From CAZSHG01 sp964459995 (GTDB taxonomy: Bacteria; UBP14; UBA6098): a stretch of DNA of 64,000 nucleotides. The first letter of the stretch is position 1, and every line of letters starts with the position of its first letter. Below the pieces are notes generated by a model. The model was not told where the DNA came from, did not search any database, and worked only from the letters and a program-made list of their open reading frames with translations. The DNA lies in the NCBI GenBank assembly GCA_964459995.1, contig CAYWOR010000002.1, positions 124,001 to 188,000 on the forward strand. Direction: 5' to 3'. Below, piece after piece: positions 9,358 to 18,573 of the stretch. Made by a program: the position numbers and the translations under genes.

Positions 9358-12300
9358 ATGCATAAGCCCGAAGTTAAAGCTTTCGTAATGGCGCTCATCG
9401 TAGCAGGCGCTTTAGTAGCGCAGGGAGTGGCCATTACGCAACCCCTTGACGGTCTGATCACCTCCGACATTAACCAGCGGGTCACCTACGTTTTCGCGGA
9501 ACCCGGCGCGGTCGATCCCGCTTCGATCGTTCTTAATGTCGATGGAACTAATTACATGGTCGGCAGTCCGCGGATCACCTGGTCAATCATCAATCTTCAT
9601 TATGATGTGAACCCGGCTTGGACCGAAGGATTGCACGAGCTTTCTATCACAGCAGAAGATACAACGACAGGTGGCGGCGGCGGCGGCGGCGATCGCGGTC
9701 CGATTGCCGGAACCCCCCTTGCAACAATCTTCTACGTCGATGCTACCGGCCCCTACCAGAGCGCAAGAACTCCCGGCGCAATGGGCGAAGCCGAGCCTAT
9801 CACCACTACAAACATTCTTCAGCCGATTACAATCGACATCGTTGACGACATCGGTTTCATCAATGTCGCTTCGATCGCCGTCATGATCGATGGAACAATC
9901 TATGGTAACGGCGATCCCGGTGTTACAATCGACCCGATTATCGACGGCTACCAGTTCGTGTTCGATCCGGCAGGTGCCGGTGTCGTTTGGCCGGAGAATT
10001 ACTGGGTCGCGGTCGAGTTGCTTTCCGCCGAGGATAGCCCTGACTACGGAATGCCCAATGCCCTTCAGGCCGATCCTGAAAACGCATGGGGATTCTGGGT
10101 CGATTCCGATGGTCCGGAATGCACGCCGGTCTATCCTATCCCCTTCTTCCGCCCGGTGGCTTGGATTGGATGTTCCGATCTTCAGCTTCAGTGGCATGTT
10201 ATCGATGAAAACGGAATCAATCTCAGCTCCTTCAGAATTCAGATTAATTCGATGACCTATAACTGGGGCAACTATCGCATCAGAGTCGATACTCTCGCAA
10301 CCAACCCCTACGAATGGGACGAATTCGGTGCTCCGACGGCTTGGTATGTTACCGAGGCACTTTTCCGTTTCACGCCTAATCCTTATTGGTATGAGAGTGT
10401 TGTTTACACGATTCACCCGCCCTATGTCGAAGATATCTATGGCAACGTCGGCACGGGTTGGTATTGGGGAGCTTACCCTTGGACCAGCTGGAGAATTATG
10501 TTCGACAGAACCGGTCCCGCGGTCTCGAACCCATTCCCGACCTCCGGCTATGTTACTCTCGACTTCGAACAGCCGATTAGCTTCAACGTTACCGACTTGT
10601 ATGGCGGAGTCGATCCTACGACGCTTCACATGACCATCGCGTCTCCGAGTATGCCGACAATCGAATACACTTTCTGGCATCCGGTCGCTTTCCCCGAGAT
10701 TACTTGGGACGGCCTTACCTTCATCTATGACCCCGCGCGCGCAGGAATCGCATGGCCGCAGGGCGATACCATCACTGTTACCATCTGGAACATCAAAGAC
10801 TCCACAGAGTTCTGTGATCCCAACAATATGAGGCACGTTCCTTATATTTGGACATTCTTTGTTGCCGATGGCCCGATGGTTGGCGAAGTTATCCCCGGCG
10901 ACGACGAATTCACCGCCTGCCAGAATCAGATAATCGGCTTCGAGCTTCTCGATCCGGATGGCATCGATCCGACAACGGTTCTTCTCGAGGTCGAAGGTAT
11001 CGTTTTCGATATCACCTACCAGACCCTGTTTATCGACACATTCTGGGTCGGCCCGATTATGATCGTGGATACAACCATTGTTTATCCCTTCTATCAGGCT
11101 AGCCCCGGCGTGTTTAATCTCAATACCGCGCTGTTGGCTCCCGGTATCATCGATTTCGCCGATGCCATGGAAATCAACTGCCGTATCCTCTATGCCGAGG
11201 ATAACCTTGGCAATCCTATGTGGAGCGGCCCATACTCCTGGCGTTTCTGGATCGACTACTCCGGTCCCTATCCCGGCGCAACCTATCCCGTCCATGGCGG
11301 CGTAACCGCCGGACCGTATCCGACCTTCTCGATGGACATTCACGATGCGGTTTGCGGTATCGTCAATCCGGCCGGTGTGAACATCCGCGTTGCAGGAATC
11401 AACTACAACCCGCTCATTCATCCGGGCGTGGATTGGGATCCCTTCCCGGGCGGCGGAACAATCACCGTTCGTAGCGATGCTGTCGGCGTTGCGTGGCCCC
11501 ACGGCGCTACTGTCAATGTCTGCCTTACTCAGGCTTTCGACCTTCCGCAGTATATCTGCAATGTTTGGGGTAACCCCGGACAGGACTTGCCCTTCTGCTG
11601 GAACTTCACGGTCGATAACAACCCGCCGGTTGCCACCGTTATTCAACCTCTGAATGGCGAAGTCAGCGCTTGCGGAAACCTGCCGATCATCATCAGGGTT
11701 ACCGATGAATACGGCGTCGATCCGACCTACTTCCAGATGATCGTCAACGGAATCGTCATCAACTGGGGCGATCCGAGACTCACTTGGGACGGCACTTTCC
11801 TGACCTACACCCCGATTACTCCTTATCCTGAAGGCGTTGTCGAGTGGTCATTAGCCCGCATGGGCGATATTGCCGGCAAAGTCGTCGATACCAGCCCGAT
11901 TTCCGGCTGGACATTCATCGCCGACTACTCCGGCCCGATCGTTGGCTGGACTTCCCCCGCCATCGGCGAAATCGTTACGAGAGTTCCGGAATTCTTCGCT
12001 CTTGGCATCGTAGATCCCGCCGGCATCGATGTCGCCGCGGTTCAGTTCGATGTCGAGCTTTATGCTCCGGGCGAAGATGTTCCGACCGAGGTTTACAACA
12101 TCACCGAAGCGACCCATCCCGGCGCGATTCTTTTCGATGCTGACCTTTCCGAGCTTTGGCTCGATTTGGCCGCCGCTGGAATAGATTTCGCATTCGAGGC
12201 TTGGAATGTCTTCATCGTTGTTAACGGCGCAGACCTTCCCGACTATGTTTGCCCTGCGGCAAACGCAATGGCGCCCTTCCAGTTCGACTTTAGCGTCGAT

Positions 12301-13860
12301 CAGGGTTGGCATGTCGATGTCGAATTCTACGCTGGTGTTTACGATCCGGCTGAGCCTCCGACCGATATGTATGCCTTTGGCGCTTTCGTCGGCGGCACCC
12401 CGGAATACGATGCCGGTCTCGACATCCTCCTTCCGCCTCCGCCGCCCACCGAGACCCCGATTTCCTTCATCACTCCGGTTGCCGGAACACCTTTGAAGGA
12501 AGATTATCAGGGCCTCGACACGGATTCCTGGAACTGGACGATTTGGACAGGTTCCCAGACCGGATGCATCCACTGGAACCCGGCGACTCTCCCCGCTCTC
12601 GGTAGCTTCGTTATCAACGATGTTATCGATATGCGCGGCGTCGATACCTATTGCTTCGGCCCCGGTGAGGTTGTTCAGATCAACGTTACACGTAGAATTC
12701 TCGCTCTCTATCGCGGTTGGAACCTCGTTTCAGTCCCCGTAATTCCGGATGATCCGGCGATCGCGGCGGTCTTCCCGATGGTCAATCCGCTCGATGTGTG
12801 GGAATACGGCGCGGGTGCTTACACCCATCCTGAGGTCGCTCAGCCCGGTCGCGCGTATTTCGTGCTCTATACCCCGGGTCCCAGCGATCCCGATCCGATT
12901 CATTACACGATCCCCGGCGAGCCTGTCGGCACCTATACCCGCACCATTAATGAGGGTTGGGCTACGATAGGTGGAGTCTTCGACTTCGGCGGAGTTCCCG
13001 TTACGAGTATCTCGACGGTTCCCTCCGGTTCGATCTCCGGCGATATCGTTTACTATCTCAATGCCGCTACCGGCGGTTATATGTTCGACGACAAGGTCGT
13101 CGCAGGCGTCGGTTACTGGGCATACATCGATCCGCCGCACCCCTTCGGTAGCGCGCAGATTACGGTCAACGCCACCTATCGTGTTGGCGCAAAAGCCGAT
13201 CTCGGAATCACTGAGAAACCCGATTGGACTCTGGACATCAATTTCGAAGGCCCGAGCGCAAGAACACTCACTATCGGCGGCCTCGAAGTCGCGACTAACG
13301 GTTTCGACCGCGGTCTCGACATGCTGATCCCGCCGCCTGTTCCCGGCTCCGTCTTCGACGTTTTCATTCAGAGCGAAACCAGAATGGCCAAAGACATCCG
13401 CGGCAACGAAGAGTGGACTATCGTAGTTACCTCGATCGAGCCGGTAAATGTCAACTGGAAGGGCACTGCCCCGACCGGTATGGTTCTCGAAGGCATGGGT
13501 CTTAGCTACGAACTCGACAGAGACGGCGATGCGGTTCTTTATCCCGGTGTTTACACCGCGAAACGCCGCGTCGATATTCCGACTGAGTTCGCGCTTCGTT
13601 CGGCCTCCCCGAACCCCTTCAATGCGGCCTGCGCAATCGCTTTCGACGTTCCCGAGAACATCAAGGTCAGTGTCGAGGTTTTCGACATGCTTGGACGCAA
13701 GGTTAACACAATCGTTAACACCGAGTTCAAGGCCGGCACCCACCGTGTTATCTGGGACGGCACCGATGAGGCCGGAAGACAGCTCTCCAGCGGTATGTAT
13801 CTCTACAGAATGACCGCGGGAAGCTTCTCCGCCAGCGGCAGAATGGTTTATCTGAGATAA
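9358..13860 (+). CDS. Giant repeat-rich surface protein with C-terminal sorting-type module
   Basis: 1500 residues from the ATG at 9358, chosen for its GGAGGG box and because a signal peptide (FVMALIVAGALVAQGVA) starts there. About eight Ig-like repeats of roughly 110 residues follow, each opening with a W.F..D..GP segment (FWVDSDGPEC, RIMFDRTGP, FWIDYSGPYP, FTVDNNPPVA, FIADYSGPIV) and containing an xxDPxxxxxxV..I core. Residues 105-112 hold seven glycines from a GGC-type triplet run. The last 80 residues form a FlgD/Por-type module (SPNPFNAACAI, VFDMLGRKVNT, LSSGMYLYRM...VYLR). It is probably an S-layer-like or adhesive exoprotein. Codon use is regular and GC-rich, typical of a highly expressed gene. 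Confidence 0.8.
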   Translation: MHKPEVKAFVMALIVAGALVAQGVAITQPLDGLITSDINQRVTYVFAEPGAVDPASIVLNVDGTNYMVGSPRITWSIINLHYDVNPAWTEGLHELSITAEDTTTGGGGGGGDRGPIAGTPLATIFYVDATGPYQSARTPGAMGEAEPITTTNILQPITIDIVDDIGFINVASIAVMIDGTIYGNGDPGVTIDPIIDGYQFVFDPAGAGVVWPENYWVAVELLSAEDSPDYGMPNALQADPENAWGFWVDSDGPECTPVYPIPFFRPVAWIGCSDLQLQWHVIDENGINLSSFRIQINSMTYNWGNYRIRVDTLATNPYEWDEFGAPTAWYVTEALFRFTPNPYWYESVVYTIHPPYVEDIYGNVGTGWYWGAYPWTSWRIMFDRTGPAVSNPFPTSGYVTLDFEQPISFNVTDLYGGVDPTTLHMTIASPSMPTIEYTFWHPVAFPEITWDGLTFIYDPARAGIAWPQGDTITVTIWNIKDSTEFCDPNNMRHVPYIWTFFVADGPMVGEVIPGDDEFTACQNQIIGFELLDPDGIDPTTVLLEVEGIVFDITYQTLFIDTFWVGPIMIVDTTIVYPFYQASPGVFNLNTALLAPGIIDFADAMEINCRILYAEDNLGNPMWSGPYSWRFWIDYSGPYPGATYPVHGGVTAGPYPTFSMDIHDAVCGIVNPAGVNIRVAGINYNPLIHPGVDWDPFPGGGTITVRSDAVGVAWPHGATVNVCLTQAFDLPQYICNVWGNPGQDLPFCWNFTVDNNPPVATVIQPLNGEVSACGNLPIIIRVTDEYGVDPTYFQMIVNGIVINWGDPRLTWDGTFLTYTPITPYPEGVVEWSLARMGDIAGKVVDTSPISGWTFIADYSGPIVGWTSPAIGEIVTRVPEFFALGIVDPAGIDVAAVQFDVELYAPGEDVPTEVYNITEATHPGAILFDADLSELWLDLAAAGIDFAFEAWNVFIVVNGADLPDYVCPAANAMAPFQFDFSVDQGWHVDVEFYAGVYDPAEPPTDMYAFGAFVGGTPEYDAGLDILLPPPPPTETPISFITPVAGTPLKEDYQGLDTDSWNWTIWTGSQTGCIHWNPATLPALGSFVINDVIDMRGVDTYCFGPGEVVQINVTRRILALYRGWNLVSVPVIPDDPAIAAVFPMVNPLDVWEYGAGAYTHPEVAQPGRAYFVLYTPGPSDPDPIHYTIPGEPVGTYTRTINEGWATIGGVFDFGGVPVTSISTVPSGSISGDIVYYLNAATGGYMFDDKVVAGVGYWAYIDPPHPFGSAQITVNATYRVGAKADLGITEKPDWTLDINFEGPSARTLTIGGLEVATNGFDRGLDMLIPPPVPGSVFDVFIQSETRMAKDIRGNEEWTIVVTSIEPVNVNWKGTAPTGMVLEGMGLSYELDRDGDAVLYPGVYTAKRRVDIPTEFALRSASPNPFNAACAIAFDVPENIKVSVEVFDMLGRKVNTIVNTEFKAGTHRVIWDGTDEAGRQLSSGMYLYRMTAGSFSASGRMVYLR

Positions 13861-13881
13861 ACCTGCCCAAAACCAAAATCA

Positions 13882-13910
13882 AAGCCCGTCGATCTCGGCG
13901 GGCTTTTTTT
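13882..13910 (+). terminator. Rho-independent terminator of the giant surface-protein gene
   Basis: Stem AAGCCCG / CGGGCTT (13882-13888 and 13899-13905) followed by a T run to 13910. Confidence 0.9.
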
Positions 13911-14089
13911 ATGGATGAATATTTTTCAATCTTGAAATTAGGCAATGTGCATTCACGAAATCATAAAACCCCACAGAGCTTTGTCGAAACGCCCTTTGAG
14001 ACGAGCGTAACAGCTTAAACTCGATCTTGATTCATCCTCCCACACACCCGCGCAAAAAAGAACTCGCATGCATATCGCCCTCCCCCCCC
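13911..14089. other. Convergent intergenic stretch, nothing coding seen
   Basis: Lies between the terminator of the giant surface-protein gene and that of the minus-strand lipoprotein. Holds a C-run (14082-14089). No credible gene or RNA was found. Confidence 0.5.
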
Positions 14090-14126
14090 AAAAAAAGACG
14101 CGAAGGCGGTAAACCTTCGCGTCTTT
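14090..14126 (-). terminator. Strong terminator for the minus-strand FnIII lipoprotein
   Basis: Perfect 13-bp stem (14094-14106 with 14114-14126; core GACGCGAAGG) and a 7-base loop. Read on the minus strand it is followed by a run of T (A at 14090-14096). Confidence 0.92.
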
Positions 14127-14150
14127 GCGAAACCTACTTTATTCTAATTT

Positions 14151-14999
14151 TTAGAATCTATCGTAGTTATCGACATTCTGATATGCCGCCGAGAAAATTA
14201 TCCCACGGTTCGGATAAACACCGCTTGTAAATCCCTCGACGAATATCTTGCTGTAATTGCTTCCAATTTTGACCGCATATGATTCACCCGGATAAAGAAG
14301 CCTTTCATTCGTCCATCCGGTTGTTCCTGCGGAATTGAAAGAGGCCAATCCCGCGATGGGAACGCCAAGGCGTTTAACCTCAGCTGTCCTGTCGCTCCAT
14401 TCGGTGCCGAATAGCGATGGCGACTTGAGCGCGAGACGATTCGAATCCTCCACACCGAGATAGATATCGATTTGAGTCAGATATGTTAGCTCCATCGGAT
14501 AAACTATTTGATTGTCGAAATCGATAGCACACATAACACCCGTGCCGCCGGCAACCTCCCAAATCGTGTCGGAGAACCAAATTGTCGGCGATGTATCGAC
14601 CGTATTCGCAAGTGCTGAGAGAGTCGTATCGCTTCCGACGACCTTAATTGCTCTCACCGTGAAAAAGTGCTTCCTATCGCTGGGTATCCCCGTAATAGTC
14701 GTTGCAACGCCTCCAATATGATCCGCTGAAACAAGATATCCCACCAAATCCTCATTCGATAGCCCGCTGAAACCGGCGTTTTCTCGGCGATACACGAGGT
14801 AGCCCAAAAAACCGGTTTCGCTCTCATCGACCGAGGCTGTCCAGGAGAGCCTCACAGAATCTTGATATGTAAGATAAACGAGGCTGGTCGGAGGGTCAAA
14901 AACCTCCGGCTCGGGCTCCGGTTCGGGATCCGTGGAACTGCACCCGAAAATAATCAGGGCTACAGCGAGAATCAGGAGAGGGAACTTAAACTTGTGCAT
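14151..14999 (-). CDS. Exported lipoprotein with a fibronectin type III-like domain
   Basis: 282 residues. The signal sequence ends in the lipobox IIFGC, followed by an acidic PEPEPEPE linker. Residues 40-130 look like one fibronectin type III domain (PPTSLVYLTYQDSVRLSWTAS...GFLGYLVYRR...FTVRAI). The C-terminal 150 residues are unrecognised, rich in aromatic residues and probably beta structure. AGGAGG stands before the ATG. The neighbouring gene (15119-15883) has the same plan, so the two look like diverged duplicates. Function unknown. Confidence 0.72.
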   Translation of the reverse strand: MHKFKFPLLILAVALIIFGCSSTDPEPEPEPEVFDPPTSLVYLTYQDSVRLSWTASVDESETGFLGYLVYRRENAGFSGLSNEDLVGYLVSADHIGGVATTITGIPSDRKHFFTVRAIKVVGSDTTLSALANTVDTSPTIWFSDTIWEVAGGTGVMCAIDFDNQIVYPMELTYLTQIDIYLGVEDSNRLALKSPSLFGTEWSDRTAEVKRLGVPIAGLASFNSAGTTGWTNERLLYPGESYAVKIGSNYSKIFVEGFTSGVYPNRGIIFSAAYQNVDNYDRF

Positions 15000-15067
15000 A
15001 CTGGCCTCCTTGGCATTGTTGTTTGTTTAATGATTGTAATATAAACATTCCAGCATTAGTTGGCAAT

Positions 15068-15097
15068 AAAAAACCGGACGCCCGAAGACATCCGGTT
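15068..15097 (-). terminator. Terminator between the two minus-strand FnIII lipoprotein genes
   Basis: Stem AACCGGA / TCCGGTT (15072-15078, 15091-15097) with a 12-base loop. On the minus strand it is followed by a T run, so each FnIII lipoprotein gene is probably a separate unit. Confidence 0.8.
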
Positions 15098-15118
15098 AGA
15101 ACAAGCTATATAATCAGC

Positions 15119-15883
15119 TTAGTTGCCAACTACACGCCATTTTTCGATTGTCTGCATCGTCCAGCGGAAAGAAATAGAATGCTGGGCGGCATCGACTGCG
15201 GTAACCTGAATCTTGGCGAAATTGCCGTAGGCACGGCCTTTCTTGATGATTACAGAGTAGGTCTGGTTAAGACCGGGGGTAACATAGTTGGTGTATGAAG
15301 CCGCGGCGGTCGAGGGAACGACGGTGAGGTCGTTGTAGGTTGTGGCCGAGACTGCAAAACCGGTTTCGTTCGTGAAGCTTCCACCATAAACATTCGCGCT
15401 GGTGAGGTCTTCGTCGTTGTCATAGTAGAAGTCGATATACGAAGCATTACCGGAGGTGAAGCTGTAGGAGCTTCCGGTGCCGGCGGAAAGATTCCAGCCG
15501 TAGCCGGAGGGCTGACCCGAAACATAGAAAGCATAGATCATGCCGGTGCCGGTTGTAACAGTCGTAGTCGTATTCTTGACCAGAGGATCGGATTCTTCCG
15601 AACCGCGGTAGGCAACTATCTGGTATTCGCCGAGGGTTGGACTTGCATGGGTGTATGTGGTAGCGGTGCCTTCCCAAATCTCGGTGCCGTTGAAATAGAT
15701 ACGGTAACCGTCGAGATCGATAGTGCTACTCGGACTCCATGAGAGAACGAGACTAAGGCCGTCGGTGCCGCCGACAAGCTGAAGCGCGGTTGGCGGAACG
15801 AGGTCCTCGGTAGGTTCGTCTTCACAACCGACCATGAAAAGGACGAATGGGACGAGAAGAAGGATTAGGAATAGTTTCTTCAT
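15119..15883 (-). CDS. Exported lipoprotein with a fibronectin type III-like domain
   Basis: 254 residues. Lipobox FMVGC, then EDEPTEDLVPPTALQL leading into a fibronectin type III-like domain (LVLSWSPSSTIDLDGYRIYFNG, ending YQIVAYRG). The remainder is Ser/Thr/Gly/Tyr-rich, with a run of threonines near residue 110. Same overall plan as the downstream gene at 14151-14999. AAAGGA precedes the ATG. Probably a surface lipoprotein; function unknown. Confidence 0.72.
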   Translation of the reverse strand: MKKLFLILLLVPFVLFMVGCEDEPTEDLVPPTALQLVGGTDGLSLVLSWSPSSTIDLDGYRIYFNGTEIWEGTATTYTHASPTLGEYQIVAYRGSEESDPLVKNTTTTVTTGTGMIYAFYVSGQPSGYGWNLSAGTGSSYSFTSGNASYIDFYYDNDEDLTSANVYGGSFTNETGFAVSATTYNDLTVVPSTAAASYTNYVTPGLNQTYSVIIKKGRAYGNFAKIQVTAVDAAQHSISFRWTMQTIEKWRVVGN

Positions 15884-15911
15884 TTTTTTTCCTTTCTATT
15901 GTTTTGTTCGA

Positions 15912-16226
15912 TTACTCGACTCTGGCGCCTTTAGCGGTTCCGCCGCCGGCCGGCTTCCCACCACCTGCTGGTTTGGTATCGGCAGGCTTAGTATCGGCGG
16001 GTTTGGTCTCCACAACTTTGGTCTCTTTGACTTCTTCGGTCTTGGCCGCTTCGAAATCGTTGATAACCTTTTCAAGCTCGACTACTTTCTCTTCGAGCTT
16101 ATCGATTCTGGCGCCGAGACGCTGAATTTCTTCCTGCAACGCCGCGGAGCCTTCGGTCTGCATACAGCCCGTGAAGAGCACAGCGCCCAAGACTACTACG
16201 AAAATGATAGGCAATGCCTTTTTCAT
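15912..16226 (-). CDS. Small coiled-coil lipoprotein with KPADT repeats
   Basis: 104 residues. Lipobox LFTGC. Residues 29-62 form a regular coiled coil (ALQEEIQRLGARIDKLEEKV) like that of Lpp or the YbgF N-terminus. A Lys/Pro/Ala tail follows with three copies of a KPADT/KPAGGG unit, resembling a flexible wall-spanning linker. GGAGGG site before the ATG and its own promoter upstream. Possibly an abundant Lpp-like tether or trimeric spacer; there is no C-terminal Lys of the Braun type, so covalent attachment is not implied. Confidence 0.75.
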   Translation of the reverse strand: MKKALPIIFVVVLGAVLFTGCMQTEGSAALQEEIQRLGARIDKLEEKVVELEKVINDFEAAKTEEVKETKVVETKPADTKPADTKPAGGGKPAGGGTAKGARVE

Positions 16227-16272
16227 CGTTCCCTCCTTCGAGAGATTAGGTTGTTAATGATGCGTTTTAGCT

Positions 16273-16301
16273 AATTTAATATCCTGAGTCTCCAAAGTCA
16301 A
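16273..16301 (-). promoter_or_regulatory. Promoter of the coiled-coil lipoprotein gene
   Basis: On the minus strand TTGACT (16301-16296), 17-base spacer, TAAATT (16278-16273). The same hexamers and spacing recur ahead of the SPFH gene at 18216-18244. Confidence 0.65.
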
Positions 16302-16358
16302 CTCATTTCTATATAATAGCATAATACAGACTTCGTGCCGAATTCTGACAGAGATGGA

Positions 16359-17324
16359 CTATTTCACCACTATCTCGCCGTCGAGCATAACTGATGCGCC
16401 GTCGAAATAAAGGCTCGGTTTCAGCAGAATAGCGTCGAGATGGCTTCCCACGCTGATATTCCCGCCCATGGATTTATTATCACCGAAAGCGATATGAACC
16501 GTCCCGAGAACCTTTTCGTCTTCGAGAATGCTTCCGATTAATTTTGCTTCGTGGTTTGTGCCGATTCCAAGCTCCGCAACATTCCGCGCCTCTTTGCCGT
16601 GCGACTCAATAATCGATAGCAGGTATTCCGCGGATTTGCCGCCGGTTATCTTCGTCGCGTAGCCGTTCGCAACCTCGACGCGAATGAAGTCGCTTGGAGA
16701 AAGGATTCCGGTGTCGGCTATCGCGCCGTCGATTACAACCACGCCATTCGAGGTGCCCTCGACCGGAGCGGCGTATGCCTCCCCCGCCGGAAGATTCGTG
16801 AATGTGCCCGGGTTGCGAATAAGTCCGGTATCTGCGAGACCCTTTCTGCCTTCGAGCGAGAATGTCAGATCGGTGCCGGCAGGTGTTGTAACACGGGCTT
16901 CGGAGGCATTTGATATTAAATCGGCCATTTTGGAGGACAGCGCGGCGATTCGCTCGTAATCCGCTTTTAGTGCCCTTTGGAAAGTCTCTTCGAGGATACA
17001 TGGCAGTGTCGCGCATCTCGCACCCAGTTTGCAGGCGTTTCTGCGGGCGTCGGTGTGGCTCATGCTACGCCAGGTGGGGATAAAAAGGACATCATAGTGC
17101 TTCATCAGCTCTGCGACAGCCTCTGGAGGCTCTTCAGCGTGGCTTTTCCGCGGAAGTATAGTTATGATTGCGGCGTTATCGGTCTGTTCGAGAGCGGCCT
17201 CGAAAAGCGCATTCCCAACTCTCTGAAGTTTCGTATCGGTTATCACCAAAACCGAATCCGAAGGCTTTACAGCGGCACAATCGACCACAGCCACTCGCGC
17301 GGCTTCCTGAAATTCTTTCGACAT
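16359..17324 (-). CDS. M29-like aminopeptidase (leucyl aminopeptidase-like)
   Basis: 321 residues from the ATG at 17324, which has GGAG five bases upstream. Looks like the short branch of the aminopeptidase T/M29 family: metal-site segments NLPAGEAYAAPVEGTSNG (Glu), ELGIGTN, and HIAFGDN...GSHLDAIL (His/Asp) occur in family order. These enzymes release N-terminal residues using divalent metal. Cytoplasmic; no signal. It follows the SPFH gene by 17 bases and is probably co-transcribed with it. The specific substrate cannot be inferred. Confidence 0.8.
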   Translation of the reverse strand: MSKEFQEAARVAVVDCAAVKPSDSVLVITDTKLQRVGNALFEAALEQTDNAAIITILPRKSHAEEPPEAVAELMKHYDVLFIPTWRSMSHTDARRNACKLGARCATLPCILEETFQRALKADYERIAALSSKMADLISNASEARVTTPAGTDLTFSLEGRKGLADTGLIRNPGTFTNLPAGEAYAAPVEGTSNGVVVIDGAIADTGILSPSDFIRVEVANGYATKITGGKSAEYLLSIIESHGKEARNVAELGIGTNHEAKLIGSILEDEKVLGTVHIAFGDNKSMGGNISVGSHLDAILLKPSLYFDGASVMLDGEIVVK

Positions 17325-17341
17325 CTTCACTCCAAATTTAT

Positions 17342-18190
17342 CTATTTTGTGTTTAGCATCAATGGCGCTGATTTCATGTCTTCCGGCAGAATTACGATGG
17401 TATTATTCGGCGAATTGACAAGCTGTTTGAGCATTTCGATTCGATACCACTGAATGTAATTAGTCGTAAGCCCTTGTGCAATAATGCGATTCGCCTCGCG
17501 TATCCCCTCGGCCTCGACAATTTTGCGCTCCTTTTCGAGGTGTTCTTTCTGAAGAATGAATTCCATCCTCCGTGCATCCTGATCCGCGGCGAGTTTGGAG
17601 TCGATGGCATCGGCAATCCTCTGCGGCAGTAAGACATTACGCATGAGAATATTGTCGAGAATGATGCCCCTATCGCCGATTAGCTCCTTTGCGCGTTCGT
17701 TGATTTCTATAACCACAGTGTCGCGTTTCACGGAGTAAATGCTTTCCGCGGTATATTTGACCACCACATCGCGGATGGCGGTGCGAAGGGTCGGGCGGAT
17801 TATTTTCCTCTCGTAATCGACCCCGATTTCGTTGTAAACCCGCGGCGCTAAAGCCGGGTCGAGGCGGAACCATGCGGTAAGGTCGAGACGGACTTTGAGA
17901 CCCTCGGAGGTAAGCGCGTCGATGGCGTCGTCGCCCTTCTGATAGCCCTCGGCAGAGGCGATGGACATAGTGTATTCGAGTAGCCGAGTGTCCATTTTCA
18001 CAACATTTGCGAGGGGATTAACCAGATGAAGTCCCGGTTGAATAGGTGTGTTTCTCACCTTGCCGAAAAGCGCCACTACGCCGACATGTCCCGCCGGAAT
18101 TACAGTTAACGAGGCGAGAAGGATTATCGCGACCACGATTATCACTATCGCGGTGATGACTGTTGTTACTGTTGCTTTTACAGGGCTCAT
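17342..18190 (-). CDS. SPFH/prohibitin-family membrane protein
   Basis: 282 residues from the ATG at 18190, preceded by AAGGAG. One N-terminal transmembrane helix (residues 5-33, VITAIVIIVVAIILLASLTV), then an SPFH domain (IPAGHVGVVALFGKV, EGLKVRLDLTAWFRLDP) and a C-terminal coiled coil (LAADQDARRMEFILQKEHLE). Members form large membrane-bound rings and often chaperone membrane proteases. Pairing with an aminopeptidase gene fits a role in protein quality control, but this is inference. Confidence 0.88.
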   Translation of the reverse strand: MSPVKATVTTVITAIVIIVVAIILLASLTVIPAGHVGVVALFGKVRNTPIQPGLHLVNPLANVVKMDTRLLEYTMSIASAEGYQKGDDAIDALTSEGLKVRLDLTAWFRLDPALAPRVYNEIGVDYERKIIRPTLRTAIRDVVVKYTAESIYSVKRDTVVIEINERAKELIGDRGIILDNILMRNVLLPQRIADAIDSKLAADQDARRMEFILQKEHLEKERKIVEAEGIREANRIIAQGLTTNYIQWYRIEMLKQLVNSPNNTIVILPEDMKSAPLMLNTK

Positions 18191-18215
18191 TTTCGCTCCT
18201 TTGTTTATTTGCAGT

Positions 18216-18244
18216 AATTTAATGCCATTTACTGGCAAAGTCAA
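18216..18244 (-). promoter_or_regulatory. Promoter of the SPFH-aminopeptidase operon
   Basis: Minus strand TTGACT (18244-18239), 17-base spacer, TAAATT (18221-18216); the leader to the ATG at 18190 is about 20 bases and contains AAGGAG. Confidence 0.7.
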
Positions 18245-18463
18245 CAGCATTGAATAGGGTCTGTGTGGGCTTTTTTTCTTGAAGGCAGATCTCACACTCG
18301 GTCTGATGCAATTTTACACTATTTTACACTATTTGCATGCAAATGTATGCAGATTTACTCTTTTGTCCTCTATTGTATTCAAATAATTTCAGATATATCC
18401 CATTCGGTGGCGAGCCGATTGTTCGATCGCTCTGCAAAAAAACCGCAGAAATGTTTCGACATA

Positions 18464-18502
18464 TGTTACAATTTTGTAACACCCTGTTACAATTCTGTAA
18501 CA
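18464..18502. promoter_or_regulatory. Two tandem operator-like palindromes
   Basis: TGTTACAATTTTGTAACA (18464-18481, perfect palindrome) and TGTTACAATTCTGTAACA (18485-18502, perfect arms). Centres are 21 bp apart, two helical turns, so two dimers would sit on the same face of the DNA. The second site ends 42 bases before the -35 box of the plus-strand promoter. The regulator is not recognised. Confidence 0.7.
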
Positions 18503-18544
18503 CTTCGGCGTGGAAGCATTCATCTTCGCGAGTTGTCATTGACC

Positions 18545-18573
18545 TTGACAGTGTATCTTGAAATAACTATATT
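18545..18573 (+). promoter_or_regulatory. Near-consensus promoter, probably giving a leaderless mRNA
   Basis: TTGACA (18545-18550), 17-base spacer, TATATT (18568-18573). Only eight bases separate the -10 box from the ATG at 18582, so transcription should begin at or within a base or two of the start codon. No ribosome-binding site is present. Confidence 0.75.

Noticed and set aside
9583..11646. 687-codon open frame antisense to the giant surface-protein gene
   Set aside because: The plus strand has a signal peptide, repeats, ribosome site and terminator. The antisense frame is open because of the codon bias on the sense strand and encodes no recognisable domain.
14441..14470. TTCGAATCC resembling a tRNA T-arm
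   Set aside because: It is inside the minus-strand lipoprotein gene and no acceptor or anticodon stem can be formed around it.
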